A stretch of 64,000 nt of DNA from assembly GCA_030019215.1 (NCBI GenBank), contig JASEEZ010000005.1, forward strand, positions 1 to 64,000. Direction: 5' to 3'. Shown here in pieces: positions 56,299-64,000 of this stretch. How positions within the stretch are numbered: position 1 is the stretch's first letter; every line of letters starts with the position of its first letter. A program made the position numbers and the translations under genes. Source of the stretch: Actinomycetota bacterium (GTDB lineage: Bacteria > Actinomycetota > Aquicultoria > Subteraquimicrobiales > UBA9087). The notes beneath the pieces are model-generated. The model ran no database searches. It was given only the letters and a program-made list of their open reading frames with translations, and had not been told where the DNA came from.

Positions 56299-57157
56299 TG
56301 ACAAGCGCTTGCTTGTGGAAGAGGCCTTGGCCTACTATTTTCCTTCCGGGGAGACCTACCCCCAGGTTATTTACGAGGCTATGCGGCATAGTCTCTTTTC
56401 CGGCGGGAAGCGTTTTCGACCCGTTTTGACTCTTCTTTCTGCCGAGGTTTTTGGTTGCGAGTCTGAAGATGTCCTTCCCGCGGCTTGTGCCGTGGAGTAC
56501 ATCCACACCTACTCCTTGATTCACGACGATTTGCCAGCCATAGACGATGATGAGATGAGGAGAGGACAACCCGCCTGCCATATTTTGTTCGGCGAGGATA
56601 TAGCAATACTGGCTGGAGACGCGCTTCTCGCCGAGGCTTTTTATCTCATCACTTCTCTGCAAAAAGGGGAGCCCTCCAAAATTGTTCAAGTGATAGGCGA
56701 GTTGGCTGAGGCCTCTAGTGCCAGGGGGATGGTTAGTGGACAAGTTGCCGATATAATCTCTACCGGAAAACGAGTGGATGCTTCCACCCTGGACTTCATT
56801 CACACTCATAAGACGGGCAGGCTTATACAGGCGGCAGCTCGGGTAGGGGCTATTCTCGCTAATGCCTCTGAGGAGGAGATAGAAATTTTAAGCGTGTATG
56901 CTCATCATCTGGGTTTGGCTTTCCAGATCACCGATGATATCCTTGATGTTGTGGGGCAAGTGGAGGTACTTGGCAAGAAGGTCGGGGCGGATCAGCGCCA
57001 ACTCAAGGCCACTTTCCCCGGTACCTTTGGATTGAATAAGGCCAGGGAGATGGCTAAGGAGGCGGCGGATAGGGCGGTCGAAGCTTTGGATAAACTGAAA
57101 GCCGATACCTCTTCGCTGGCTAGCCTCGCCAGATTCGTGTACGTAAGGGAAAAATAA
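56258..57157 (+). CDS. ispA: Polyprenyl (geranylgeranyl/farnesyl) diphosphate synthase
   Basis: 'SGGKRFRPVLTLLSAEVFG', 'IHTYSLIHDDLPAIDDDEMRRGQPACH', 'FQITDDILDV'. Confidence 0.95.
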   Translation: MMKKVLRERITYPDDKRLLVEEALAYYFPSGETYPQVIYEAMRHSLFSGGKRFRPVLTLLSAEVFGCESEDVLPAACAVEYIHTYSLIHDDLPAIDDDEMRRGQPACHILFGEDIAILAGDALLAEAFYLITSLQKGEPSKIVQVIGELAEASSARGMVSGQVADIISTGKRVDASTLDFIHTHKTGRLIQAAARVGAILANASEEEIEILSVYAHHLGLAFQITDDILDVVGQVEVLGKKVGADQRQLKATFPGTFGLNKAREMAKEAADRAVEALDKLKADTSSLASLARFVYVREK

Positions 57158-57162
57158 GGACG

Positions 57163-59157
57163 GTGTTCGATGTGAGTTCGAAGGCCTTGGATAGCATTAA
57201 TTCCCCGGCGGATTTAAAGGGTTTGTCGGCGGAGGAACTAAAGGTTCTAACTCGGGAGATTCGCCAAACGATAATAGAGACCGTTTCCAAGACGGGGGGA
57301 CATCTGGCTCCAAACCTTGGAGTTGTGGAGTTGACCCTGGCCCTCCACCGTGTCCTGGATAGTCCCAAGGATAAGATCGTTTGGGATGTGGGTCATCAGT
57401 GCTATGTTCATAAGCTTTTGACGGGTAGAAGAGAAAAATTCGCCACCCTTCGTCAGTTTGGGGGATTGAGTGGTTTTCCAAAGAATTCCGAGAGCGAACA
57501 TGACATTCTCGATTCTGGTCACGCCAGTAACTCGATCAGTTTTGCCTTGGGCTTGGCTGAGGCCAGAGAAAAAAGTGGAGGGGGGGAGACGATCGTCGCT
57601 GTCATTGGCGATGGTTCCTTGACTGGGGGAATGGCTTATGAGGCCCTGAATCAAGCCGGTCACCTCAAGACCAATTTTATTGTGGTCCTCAACGATAATG
57701 AAATGTCCATAGCCAGCAATGTGGGTGCTCTCTCGTCTTACCTGAGCCGGATTCGTCTGGATCCCACCTATAACAAACTCAAGAGGCAAATCGAGGAACA
57801 CGTCCGCAAAATTCCGGCTGTGGGCGAGAGGATGTATGAGGTCGGGGAGCACCTAAAGGATAGCTTGAAGCAGCTTCTGGTGCCCGGGATGTTCTTTGAG
57901 GAGCTGGGCTTCAAATACATAGGACCAATAGACGGTCACGACGTAGGAAGTGTCGAAGAGAGTCTTAATTTGGCCAAGTGGACAAGTGGGCCGGTCTTAA
58001 TCCACGTCGTTACCAAGAAGGGGTTCGGTTACCCACCGGCTGAGAAAAATCCCGACAAGTTCCATGGCACGTCTCCTTTTGTCATTTCGACGGGCGAGCC
58101 TAAGGCGAAAAGCAAGACCCCCTCTTATACTGAAATTTTTGGGGAAACCCTGGTGGAACTCGGTCAAATGAATGAACGGATCATAGCCATCACCGCTGCC
58201 ATGCCCAGCGGGACGGGATTGGATAAATTCGCCAGGGTTTTTCCCGACAGGTTTTATGATGTGGGGATAGCGGAACAACATGCAGTGGCGTTCGCCGCTG
58301 GTCTGGCTAAGGGAGGATTTCTTCCGGTGGTCGCCGTCTATTCGACCTTTCTTGAGAGAGCCTACGATCAGATCATTCAGGATGTTTGCCTGCAGGGCTT
58401 GCATGTTGTTTTCGCACTGGATAGAGCCGGGCTGGTAGGTGAGGATGGGCCCACCCACCATGGATCTTTTGACCTCTCCTATTTGAGACACATACCTGGG
58501 ATGACGGTCATGGCTCCCAAAGATGAAGAAGAATTTCGTCACATGCTCTACACAGCCACTCAACTGTCTGGCTCTGTGGCCATTCGATATCCCAGGGGAT
58601 CGGCTGCGGGAGTTAAGCGTTCTGAGGAGTTCAAGATGCTTCCCATTGGTCGGGGAGAGATTCTGAAAATGAGTGAGCTTACCAGCAGCAATGGCAGGCG
58701 AGTTTGTTTGATTGCTCTTGGCAGGCTGGTGCAGGTCGCCTTGGAGGCAGCGGATATTCTGAAGAAGAAGGGCATTTCATCTACTGTCGTGAATGCCAGA
58801 TTCGTCAAACCTCTGGATGAGGAGTTAATCTCTCAGGTTGCTGGAGATCATGAGTTGATCGTGACCCTGGAGGAGAATAGCCTAGTGGGCGGCTTCGGAA
58901 GCGGAGTTTTAGAATTGTTGGCTGAAAGGGATATCCATCCCCTCGTATTGAGGTTGGGTCTCCCCGATGAGTTTGTAACCCATGGCTCGGTTAAAGAGCT
59001 CCTGACTAACTTGGGTCTGGACTCATCGAGCGTCGCTTTCACGGTTGAAAAGGTTTTAAAAAGCTATGTTGACCGGGAAACGGGCAATCGGGGGCTCAGA
59101 AAATTGAACTTTCGCCTGCAGGGTTTTGCCAACAGGCTGATTCGGGGTCAGCTTTGA
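57163..59157 (+). CDS. dxs: 1-deoxy-D-xylulose-5-phosphate synthase
   Basis: 'GGHLAPNLGVVELTLALHRVLDSPKDKIVWDVGHQCYVHKLLTGR', 'GDGSLTGGMAYEALNQAG', 'GIAEQHAVAFAAGLAKGG'. Confidence 0.97.
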   Translation: MFDVSSKALDSINSPADLKGLSAEELKVLTREIRQTIIETVSKTGGHLAPNLGVVELTLALHRVLDSPKDKIVWDVGHQCYVHKLLTGRREKFATLRQFGGLSGFPKNSESEHDILDSGHASNSISFALGLAEAREKSGGGETIVAVIGDGSLTGGMAYEALNQAGHLKTNFIVVLNDNEMSIASNVGALSSYLSRIRLDPTYNKLKRQIEEHVRKIPAVGERMYEVGEHLKDSLKQLLVPGMFFEELGFKYIGPIDGHDVGSVEESLNLAKWTSGPVLIHVVTKKGFGYPPAEKNPDKFHGTSPFVISTGEPKAKSKTPSYTEIFGETLVELGQMNERIIAITAAMPSGTGLDKFARVFPDRFYDVGIAEQHAVAFAAGLAKGGFLPVVAVYSTFLERAYDQIIQDVCLQGLHVVFALDRAGLVGEDGPTHHGSFDLSYLRHIPGMTVMAPKDEEEFRHMLYTATQLSGSVAIRYPRGSAAGVKRSEEFKMLPIGRGEILKMSELTSSNGRRVCLIALGRLVQVALEAADILKKKGISSTVVNARFVKPLDEELISQVAGDHELIVTLEENSLVGGFGSGVLELLAERDIHPLVLRLGLPDEFVTHGSVKELLTNLGLDSSSVAFTVEKVLKSYVDRETGNRGLRKLNFRLQGFANRLIRGQL

Positions 59158-59972
59158 GAAAGGAACGGGCTGATATTCTTCTGGTGAAAAAAGGATTCTT
59201 TCCCAGCAGAGAAAGGGCGAAGGCGGCTATTCTAGAGGGAAATGTTTTTACCAACGGTAGACTCGTTGAGAAAGTTGGCACTCTGCTCGATCCCGATGGT
59301 GTAATTTCAGTCAAGAAAGAAATCCCTTATGTTTCTCGAGGTGGCTTAAAGCTCGAAAAAGCCCTGAGAGAATTCAACATACACGTCGATGGTAAAGTGG
59401 CACTTGATGTGGGCGTCTCCACGGGGGGGTTCACCGATTGCTTGCTCAAGCACGGGGCTGAACGTGTAATCGCCGTGGATGTGGGGTACGGTCATTTGGC
59501 TTGGCCTCTTCGTCAAGACCCCCGGGTGTGTCTTTTGGAGAGAACCAATATTCGGCATCTTACACCCGATAGAGTGCCCGCAAGGGCGAATATAGCCACG
59601 GTCGATGTCTCTTTTATTTCGGTGGAAAAAATCATCGAAAACCTTAAGCGCCTTTTGGAGCCCGGGGCGGAACTGGCAATTCTGGCTAAGCCACAGTTCG
59701 AGGTCGGCAGAGAGTTTGTTGAGAAGGGAATCGTGCGGGATCCCAATACCCACAAAGCGATACTTATCCATCTCTGGAATTTTTTTGAAGGAAGCAGCTT
59801 CATTGTAAAAGGATTGATTTTCTCCCCTATCGTGGGGGCGAAAGGGAATATTGAATTCTTTTTTCATCTTTCTTTGAATGGTGGGGAGCCAACCAAATCG
59901 GAGGCGATTGCTGAGCGAGTGAATTGGGTTGTCGACGAGGCTCACCGTCTTTTGGGAAAGAAAGGTAATTAG
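59154..59972 (+). CDS. tlyA: 16S/23S rRNA 2'-O-methyltransferase TlyA family
   Basis: S4 domain 'LRKERADILLVKKGFFPSRERAKAAILEGNV', 'ALDVGVSTGGFTDCLLKHGAERVIAVDVGYGHL'; TTG start. Confidence 0.95.
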   Translation: MRKERADILLVKKGFFPSRERAKAAILEGNVFTNGRLVEKVGTLLDPDGVISVKKEIPYVSRGGLKLEKALREFNIHVDGKVALDVGVSTGGFTDCLLKHGAERVIAVDVGYGHLAWPLRQDPRVCLLERTNIRHLTPDRVPARANIATVDVSFISVEKIIENLKRLLEPGAELAILAKPQFEVGREFVEKGIVRDPNTHKAILIHLWNFFEGSSFIVKGLIFSPIVGAKGNIEFFFHLSLNGGEPTKSEAIAERVNWVVDEAHRLLGKKGN

Positions 59973-59989
59973 GGAAGGGTTGGTGAGGG

Positions 59990-60850
59990 ATGAGAAGTAT
60001 TGCCATCGTGCCTCATCTTGAGAAAAAAGAGGCCGTTTCTCTGGCGAAAGAGCTTATAGAGTGGTTTTTAAAGCGCCACGTAGAGATCAAGCTACCCGCT
60101 GAGGATGCCTCGGTTCTTGGCCATCCCGAAGTGGGTTTTCCGGAGGAGCGGGTCACCGAAGAGGTTGATTTTATCGTTGTTTTGGGTGGCGACGGAACTA
60201 TCCTCCGAACGGCCAGGTTGCTCAAAGGCAGAGATGTTCCCATTCTCGGGGTTAATTTGGGCAGATTTGGTTTTCTCGCGGAGGTCGAAGTCTCTCAGCT
60301 CTATTTCGCCCTTTCCAGAGTCCTGGATGGCAAATTTCGCTTGGAGAAGAGGATGATGCTGGAGTGCGAGGTGTTCTCCGGCAATGAGGTTGTTGGTAAG
60401 CAGTTGGCCCTCAATGAAGTGGTATTGGGGGGAGGGGGGCGACAAAGACTCCTTGAATTCGATGTCTATGTCAATGGAGAGCCCTTTAGTCGATGTGCTT
60501 CCGATGGGCTCATCATCGCCACTCCGACTGGCTCAACGGCCTATTTTCTCTCCGCGGGAGGACCACTGGTTTCCCCTTCCACTAGGTTGATTCTTTTGGT
60601 TCCCGTTTGCCCACATACTCTTTTTAGTAGGAGCTTGGTTTTGACCGAGACCGATGAGATTAGGGTGAGTTGCCCAGGTTCTAAGAATTCCGCGGTCATG
60701 GTGAGCGTCGACGGAGTCATCCTTTTTGAAAAGCCCTTCGATTTCGTTAGAGTTTCAACTTCATCCCACACCACGAACCTGATCAAAGTCGATGGACGGG
60801 ATTTTTGTTCCCTGTTGAGAGAGAAGCTGAGACTCTGGGACTCCTTTTGA
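59990..60850 (+). CDS. nadK: NAD kinase
   Basis: 'VVLGGDGTILRTARL', 'ILGVNLGRFGFLAEV', 'DGLIIATPTGSTAYFLSAGGPLVSP'. Confidence 0.97.
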   Translation: MRSIAIVPHLEKKEAVSLAKELIEWFLKRHVEIKLPAEDASVLGHPEVGFPEERVTEEVDFIVVLGGDGTILRTARLLKGRDVPILGVNLGRFGFLAEVEVSQLYFALSRVLDGKFRLEKRMMLECEVFSGNEVVGKQLALNEVVLGGGGRQRLLEFDVYVNGEPFSRCASDGLIIATPTGSTAYFLSAGGPLVSPSTRLILLVPVCPHTLFSRSLVLTETDEIRVSCPGSKNSAVMVSVDGVILFEKPFDFVRVSTSSHTTNLIKVDGRDFCSLLREKLRLWDSF

Positions 60851-60885
60851 GTCAATGATTGCGGGTTACTCAGGGAGAGCAAATA

Positions 60886-62622
60886 ATGCTTCGGGAGCTA
60901 CACATCAAGAACTTTGCCCTTATCGACGAGTCCTATCTGGAGCTTGGAGAGGGACTTACCGTCCTGACTGGCGAAACGGGAGCCGGGAAGACGATCATTA
61001 TCGAGGCAATGAATCTGCTCATCGGTGAGCGAGCCGATACCACCCTCATTAGAACCGGTAGTGCCCAGGCTCACGTCGAAGGTTTGTTCTCCCTCGAATC
61101 TAGCCATTTGATCCCTGAATTCGATTGGGAGGAACTTTCCCCCGATGCGAGAGGCGAGTTTGTAATCTCTCGCATTATTTCCAACGAGGGCAAGAGCAAG
61201 TGCTATATTGGGGGAAAGTTGGTTGCTTTGGGTTCTCTGTTGTCTCTGGGAAATAACCTGGTTGATCTTCACGGACAGCACGAGCATCAATCCCTCTTAA
61301 AGCCCGCTCTTCATCTAGATTATCTGGACATGTATGGTGGTGAGGAGCTTTCGAAGTTGAGGGGAGAGTTTGCCGAGGGCTATCGGAAGCTTGATGATTT
61401 GAGACAGGAACTTGAGCGACTTTGTTTGAACGAGGCTGAGAGGTTGAAGCGAATTGACTTACTCAAGTTTCAGATCGATGAGATCGAAAGGGCAAATCTT
61501 CAGCGAGGCGAGGGAGAGAGTTTGAACAGAGAGCGGGCTATATTGAGGAACGCTGAGGGGCTTTACTCAGCAAGTCAGCAAGCTTACCAAGCTATCTCTG
61601 GCGATGAAACCCTCCAGGGAGCCTTGGATTGTGTGCACCAAGCTGTTCAGGAGATGAAGACGGTCTCCAGTATAGATGAGAATCTGGATGAAATTTGCCG
61701 AACTCTCGAGTCCCTTTCGTACGAGATGGAGGATTGTGCGCGCTGCCTCAATGCTTATCGAGAGGGAATAGATTTTAGCCCCGGGCGTCTGGATGAGATA
61801 GAGTCACGTCTGGCACTCGTGGATTTGTTGAAGAAAAAGTATGGGAAGAGCATTGAAGAGATCATTGGATATAAGGATAAAGCTGAAGTTGAGCTCGATG
61901 AATTAGCGGATAGTGGGAATAGGGCACAAGCTTTAGAGGGTGAAGTGGCTGAGTTAGAGGAAAAACTGGGTTTGCTTGCAGGTAAAATTTCCGATGCAAG
62001 AAGGGGGATAGCGTCACGATTTGAAAAAGAGGTTCAGCTCCAACTCCAGGAGTTAAATATGGCCAATGCGAGGTTTAAGGTTGCCATTGAGCAGGAGCCT
62101 TGTCTAGGTGGATTACCAGTGGGGAAAAAGAGTCTTAAGGCTTCACCGCAAGGGGTGGACCAGGTTGAATTTCTGATCTCGCCCAATCCCGGTGAACCCC
62201 TGAAATCTTTGGCGAAAATAGCTTCCGGAGGCGAGATCTCTCGAATAATGCTGGCATTGAAAATTATCCTGGCTGGAATAGATAACATCCCCATCTTAAT
62301 TTTCGACGAGATAGACGTGGGAATAGGGGGAAAGGCCGCCTCTGCCATCGGTCAAAAACTGGCCCTGTTGGCTCGAAATCATCAGGTGGTCTGTGTCACG
62401 CATCTTCCTCAAATTGCCTCTTTTGCCGACAGGCATTTTTATGTTTATAAAAAGGAAGTCGAGGGGAGAACATCGATACGGGTGGAACCCCTTGATTCGG
62501 AAGGGCGAACCAATGAACTTGCCCGCATGCTTAGTGGCGCGGCTGTTTCTGCGGTTTCTAGAAAGCATGCCAAGGAGATGATAGAATCGGCAGAAAAAGT
62601 GAAGGTGGCAGTCAGAGGATGA
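60886..62622 (+). CDS. recN: DNA repair protein RecN
   Basis: 'MLRELHIKNFALIDESYLELGEGLTVLTGETGAGKTIIIEAM', 'IASGGEISRIMLALKIIL', 'IFDEIDVGIGG'; start refined. Confidence 0.97.
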   Translation: MLRELHIKNFALIDESYLELGEGLTVLTGETGAGKTIIIEAMNLLIGERADTTLIRTGSAQAHVEGLFSLESSHLIPEFDWEELSPDARGEFVISRIISNEGKSKCYIGGKLVALGSLLSLGNNLVDLHGQHEHQSLLKPALHLDYLDMYGGEELSKLRGEFAEGYRKLDDLRQELERLCLNEAERLKRIDLLKFQIDEIERANLQRGEGESLNRERAILRNAEGLYSASQQAYQAISGDETLQGALDCVHQAVQEMKTVSSIDENLDEICRTLESLSYEMEDCARCLNAYREGIDFSPGRLDEIESRLALVDLLKKKYGKSIEEIIGYKDKAEVELDELADSGNRAQALEGEVAELEEKLGLLAGKISDARRGIASRFEKEVQLQLQELNMANARFKVAIEQEPCLGGLPVGKKSLKASPQGVDQVEFLISPNPGEPLKSLAKIASGGEISRIMLALKIILAGIDNIPILIFDEIDVGIGGKAASAIGQKLALLARNHQVVCVTHLPQIASFADRHFYVYKKEVEGRTSIRVEPLDSEGRTNELARMLSGAAVSAVSRKHAKEMIESAEKVKVAVRG

Positions 62623-62625
62623 GTC

Positions 62626-63396
62626 ATGGAGATTGGAAGCCAAGATAGAGCTGGGCGACGCAGTAATCGTCAGAGGGTTTATAGGCCTCGCAGGAACCGG
62701 GGCTTTTTACTGGCTCTTATCTTTGCTTTCATCGTTTGTCTTGTGGTCTGGGGGCGGGGGTTCGGGGGAAAATCTTCGGAGATCGATTCCACCGAGGAGC
62801 TGAATATTTCCTCCAGTACTTTAGAGGGAGCTTCATTTTTTTCCCGCGTGAGTTCCACCGATTTGATTATCCATTTTCCAGCGGATTTTTCTGAGATGAT
62901 AGCGATCGGCTTTCACCAAGCTTCTAATCCAAAGGCTTACCCTCTGGAACCCATTGGGCATTGTCTCGTGGATGAGACGACGCAAACGGTGAGCGAGACG
63001 ATATCGAAATCTAAATTTCCCACCCTTTTCGTGATGAATGCCAGAGGGAGGGGAGGTTCTCCCACCTCGGCGGCGGATGTAGCCGTCAAGCCCGGTACTT
63101 TGATTAGGAGTCCGGTTGATGGCGTGGTGACCAAGATAAAGACCTATTATCTATATGGAAAGCATCCAGATTATCATGTTGAGATAGAACCCAGGGGTCA
63201 TCCTGAGCTCCGAGTGGCCATGATTCATCTTGATGAATTGGAGGTAAAAGTGGGAAGCAAGGTGAGTCATGGAAAGACGGTGGTGGGGAAGGTTCGCAGA
63301 CTCTCGCGATTACAATCCCAGATAGATAGATATTTACCGGAGCATTACGATCATGTTCACATACAGGTTAATCCCTACGAACCGGAGGGAGAGTAG
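62626..63396 (+). CDS. Membrane-anchored M23/LytM-like protein, probably degenerate
   Basis: N-terminal TM; 'TLIRSPVDGVVTKIKTYYLYGKHPDYHVEIEP', C-terminal 'HYDHVHIQVNPY'. Confidence 0.6.
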   Translation: MEIGSQDRAGRRSNRQRVYRPRRNRGFLLALIFAFIVCLVVWGRGFGGKSSEIDSTEELNISSSTLEGASFFSRVSSTDLIIHFPADFSEMIAIGFHQASNPKAYPLEPIGHCLVDETTQTVSETISKSKFPTLFVMNARGRGGSPTSAADVAVKPGTLIRSPVDGVVTKIKTYYLYGKHPDYHVEIEPRGHPELRVAMIHLDELEVKVGSKVSHGKTVVGKVRRLSRLQSQIDRYLPEHYDHVHIQVNPYEPEGE

Positions 63397-63457
63397 CTGT
63401 CGTTAATGTCTTTAATTACACAAGGGATTCAGTTTCCGCCGGGTTTGGGAGGAATTT

Positions 63458-64000
63458 ATGCATTACGCGGGTACCGCGAAGCTGGATAAGCGAACGAAAA
63501 ATTTGGTTAAGCGTCTGAAGGCCAAGGATATTGCCATTATCGACCACGCCGACCTCGACAGGGTAACCGCCGAGTCGCTTCTGGAGACGAAGGTTAAAGT
63601 GGTTGTGAATGCCAGTCCATTTATGACTGGTCGTTATCCGAACATCGGTCCCCTGATTCTATACTCGGCCGGAGTACATCTCATCGATGAGGTGGGCCAG
63701 GGGATCTTTCAAAAAGTTAGTGAGGGTGAAAAGTTGGTGGTTCGAGACGGAGAACTCCTTCGCGATGGTGAACTCGTAGGCCAGGGGAAGGTTCTTGCTC
63801 ATCAGGATATTCAAGATATCCTGGAGAGGGGCAAGAAAAGCCTGGATGCCGAGTTGGAAAGGTTTGCGACTAACACCCTTCGCCACATTCAGGAGGAAAA
63901 GGGCCTGCTTCTGGAGGAAGTCGAATTGCCCGATATTACCACGCAATTTTCTCGATGTCAGGCGTTGATTGTGGTTAGGGGCTACGACTACAAGGAAGAC
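63458..64000 (+). CDS. SteA-like (cytokinetic ring protein / thiamin pyrophosphokinase-like), truncated by window end
   Basis: 'LDKRTKNLVKRLKAKDIAIIDHADLDRVTAESLLETKVKVVVNASPFMTGRYPNIGPLILYSAGVHLID'; open to window end; follows recN as in actinobacteria. Confidence 0.82.
   Translation, partial: MHYAGTAKLDKRTKNLVKRLKAKDIAIIDHADLDRVTAESLLETKVKVVVNASPFMTGRYPNIGPLILYSAGVHLIDEVGQGIFQKVSEGEKLVVRDGELLRDGELVGQGKVLAHQDIQDILERGKKSLDAELERFATNTLRHIQEEKGLLLEEVELPDITTQFSRCQALIVVRGYDYKED

Noticed and set aside
56747-56757. GCCGATATAAT inside ispA as a further sigma28-like promoter
   Set aside because: No TAAR at the N15/N16 position and the site lies inside a coding sequence (QVADIIS).

Overview
The window is about 64 kb of chromosomal core genome in which every convincing gene lies on the + strand. 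Gene content and order suggest a deep-branching actinobacterial-type, probably monoderm, lineage: queA-tgt-yajC-secDF, relA-dtd-hisS-aspS-rarA-mnmA, alaS-ruvX-mltG, and tlyA-nadK-recN-(M23)-steA, with no pilQ secretin seen. This taxonomic assignment is inference. The central third (24.9-43.9 kb) is a type IV pilus (T4P) locus: two pilB paralogs, pilT, pilC, a major pilin, pilD, two minor-pilin sets and pilMNO plus a PilP-like gene, interleaved with shikimate genes. No transposase, CRISPR array, tRNA or rRNA was seen. The most interesting material is non-coding. (1) There is a c-di-GMP-I (GEMM-I) riboswitch in front of the major pilin. (2) Four near-identical sigma28/WhiG-like promoters (TAAR-N15/16-(G/A)CCGATATAA, each with TTCTC in the spacer) precede T4P transcription units, suggesting a two-layer c-di-GMP control of pili. 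(3) A 6S RNA with its own promoter lies between aspS and rarA. (4) A mosaic family of structured 100-300 bp intergenic elements shows compensatory changes. (5) There are TA-flanked MITE-like elements, one nested in another. (6) Long intergenic arrays have a phase-preserving 7-nt quasi-period, some folding back on themselves. (7) Mini-palindromes occur between genes and also in-frame inside genes. All calls were made by eye, without database or folding searches.
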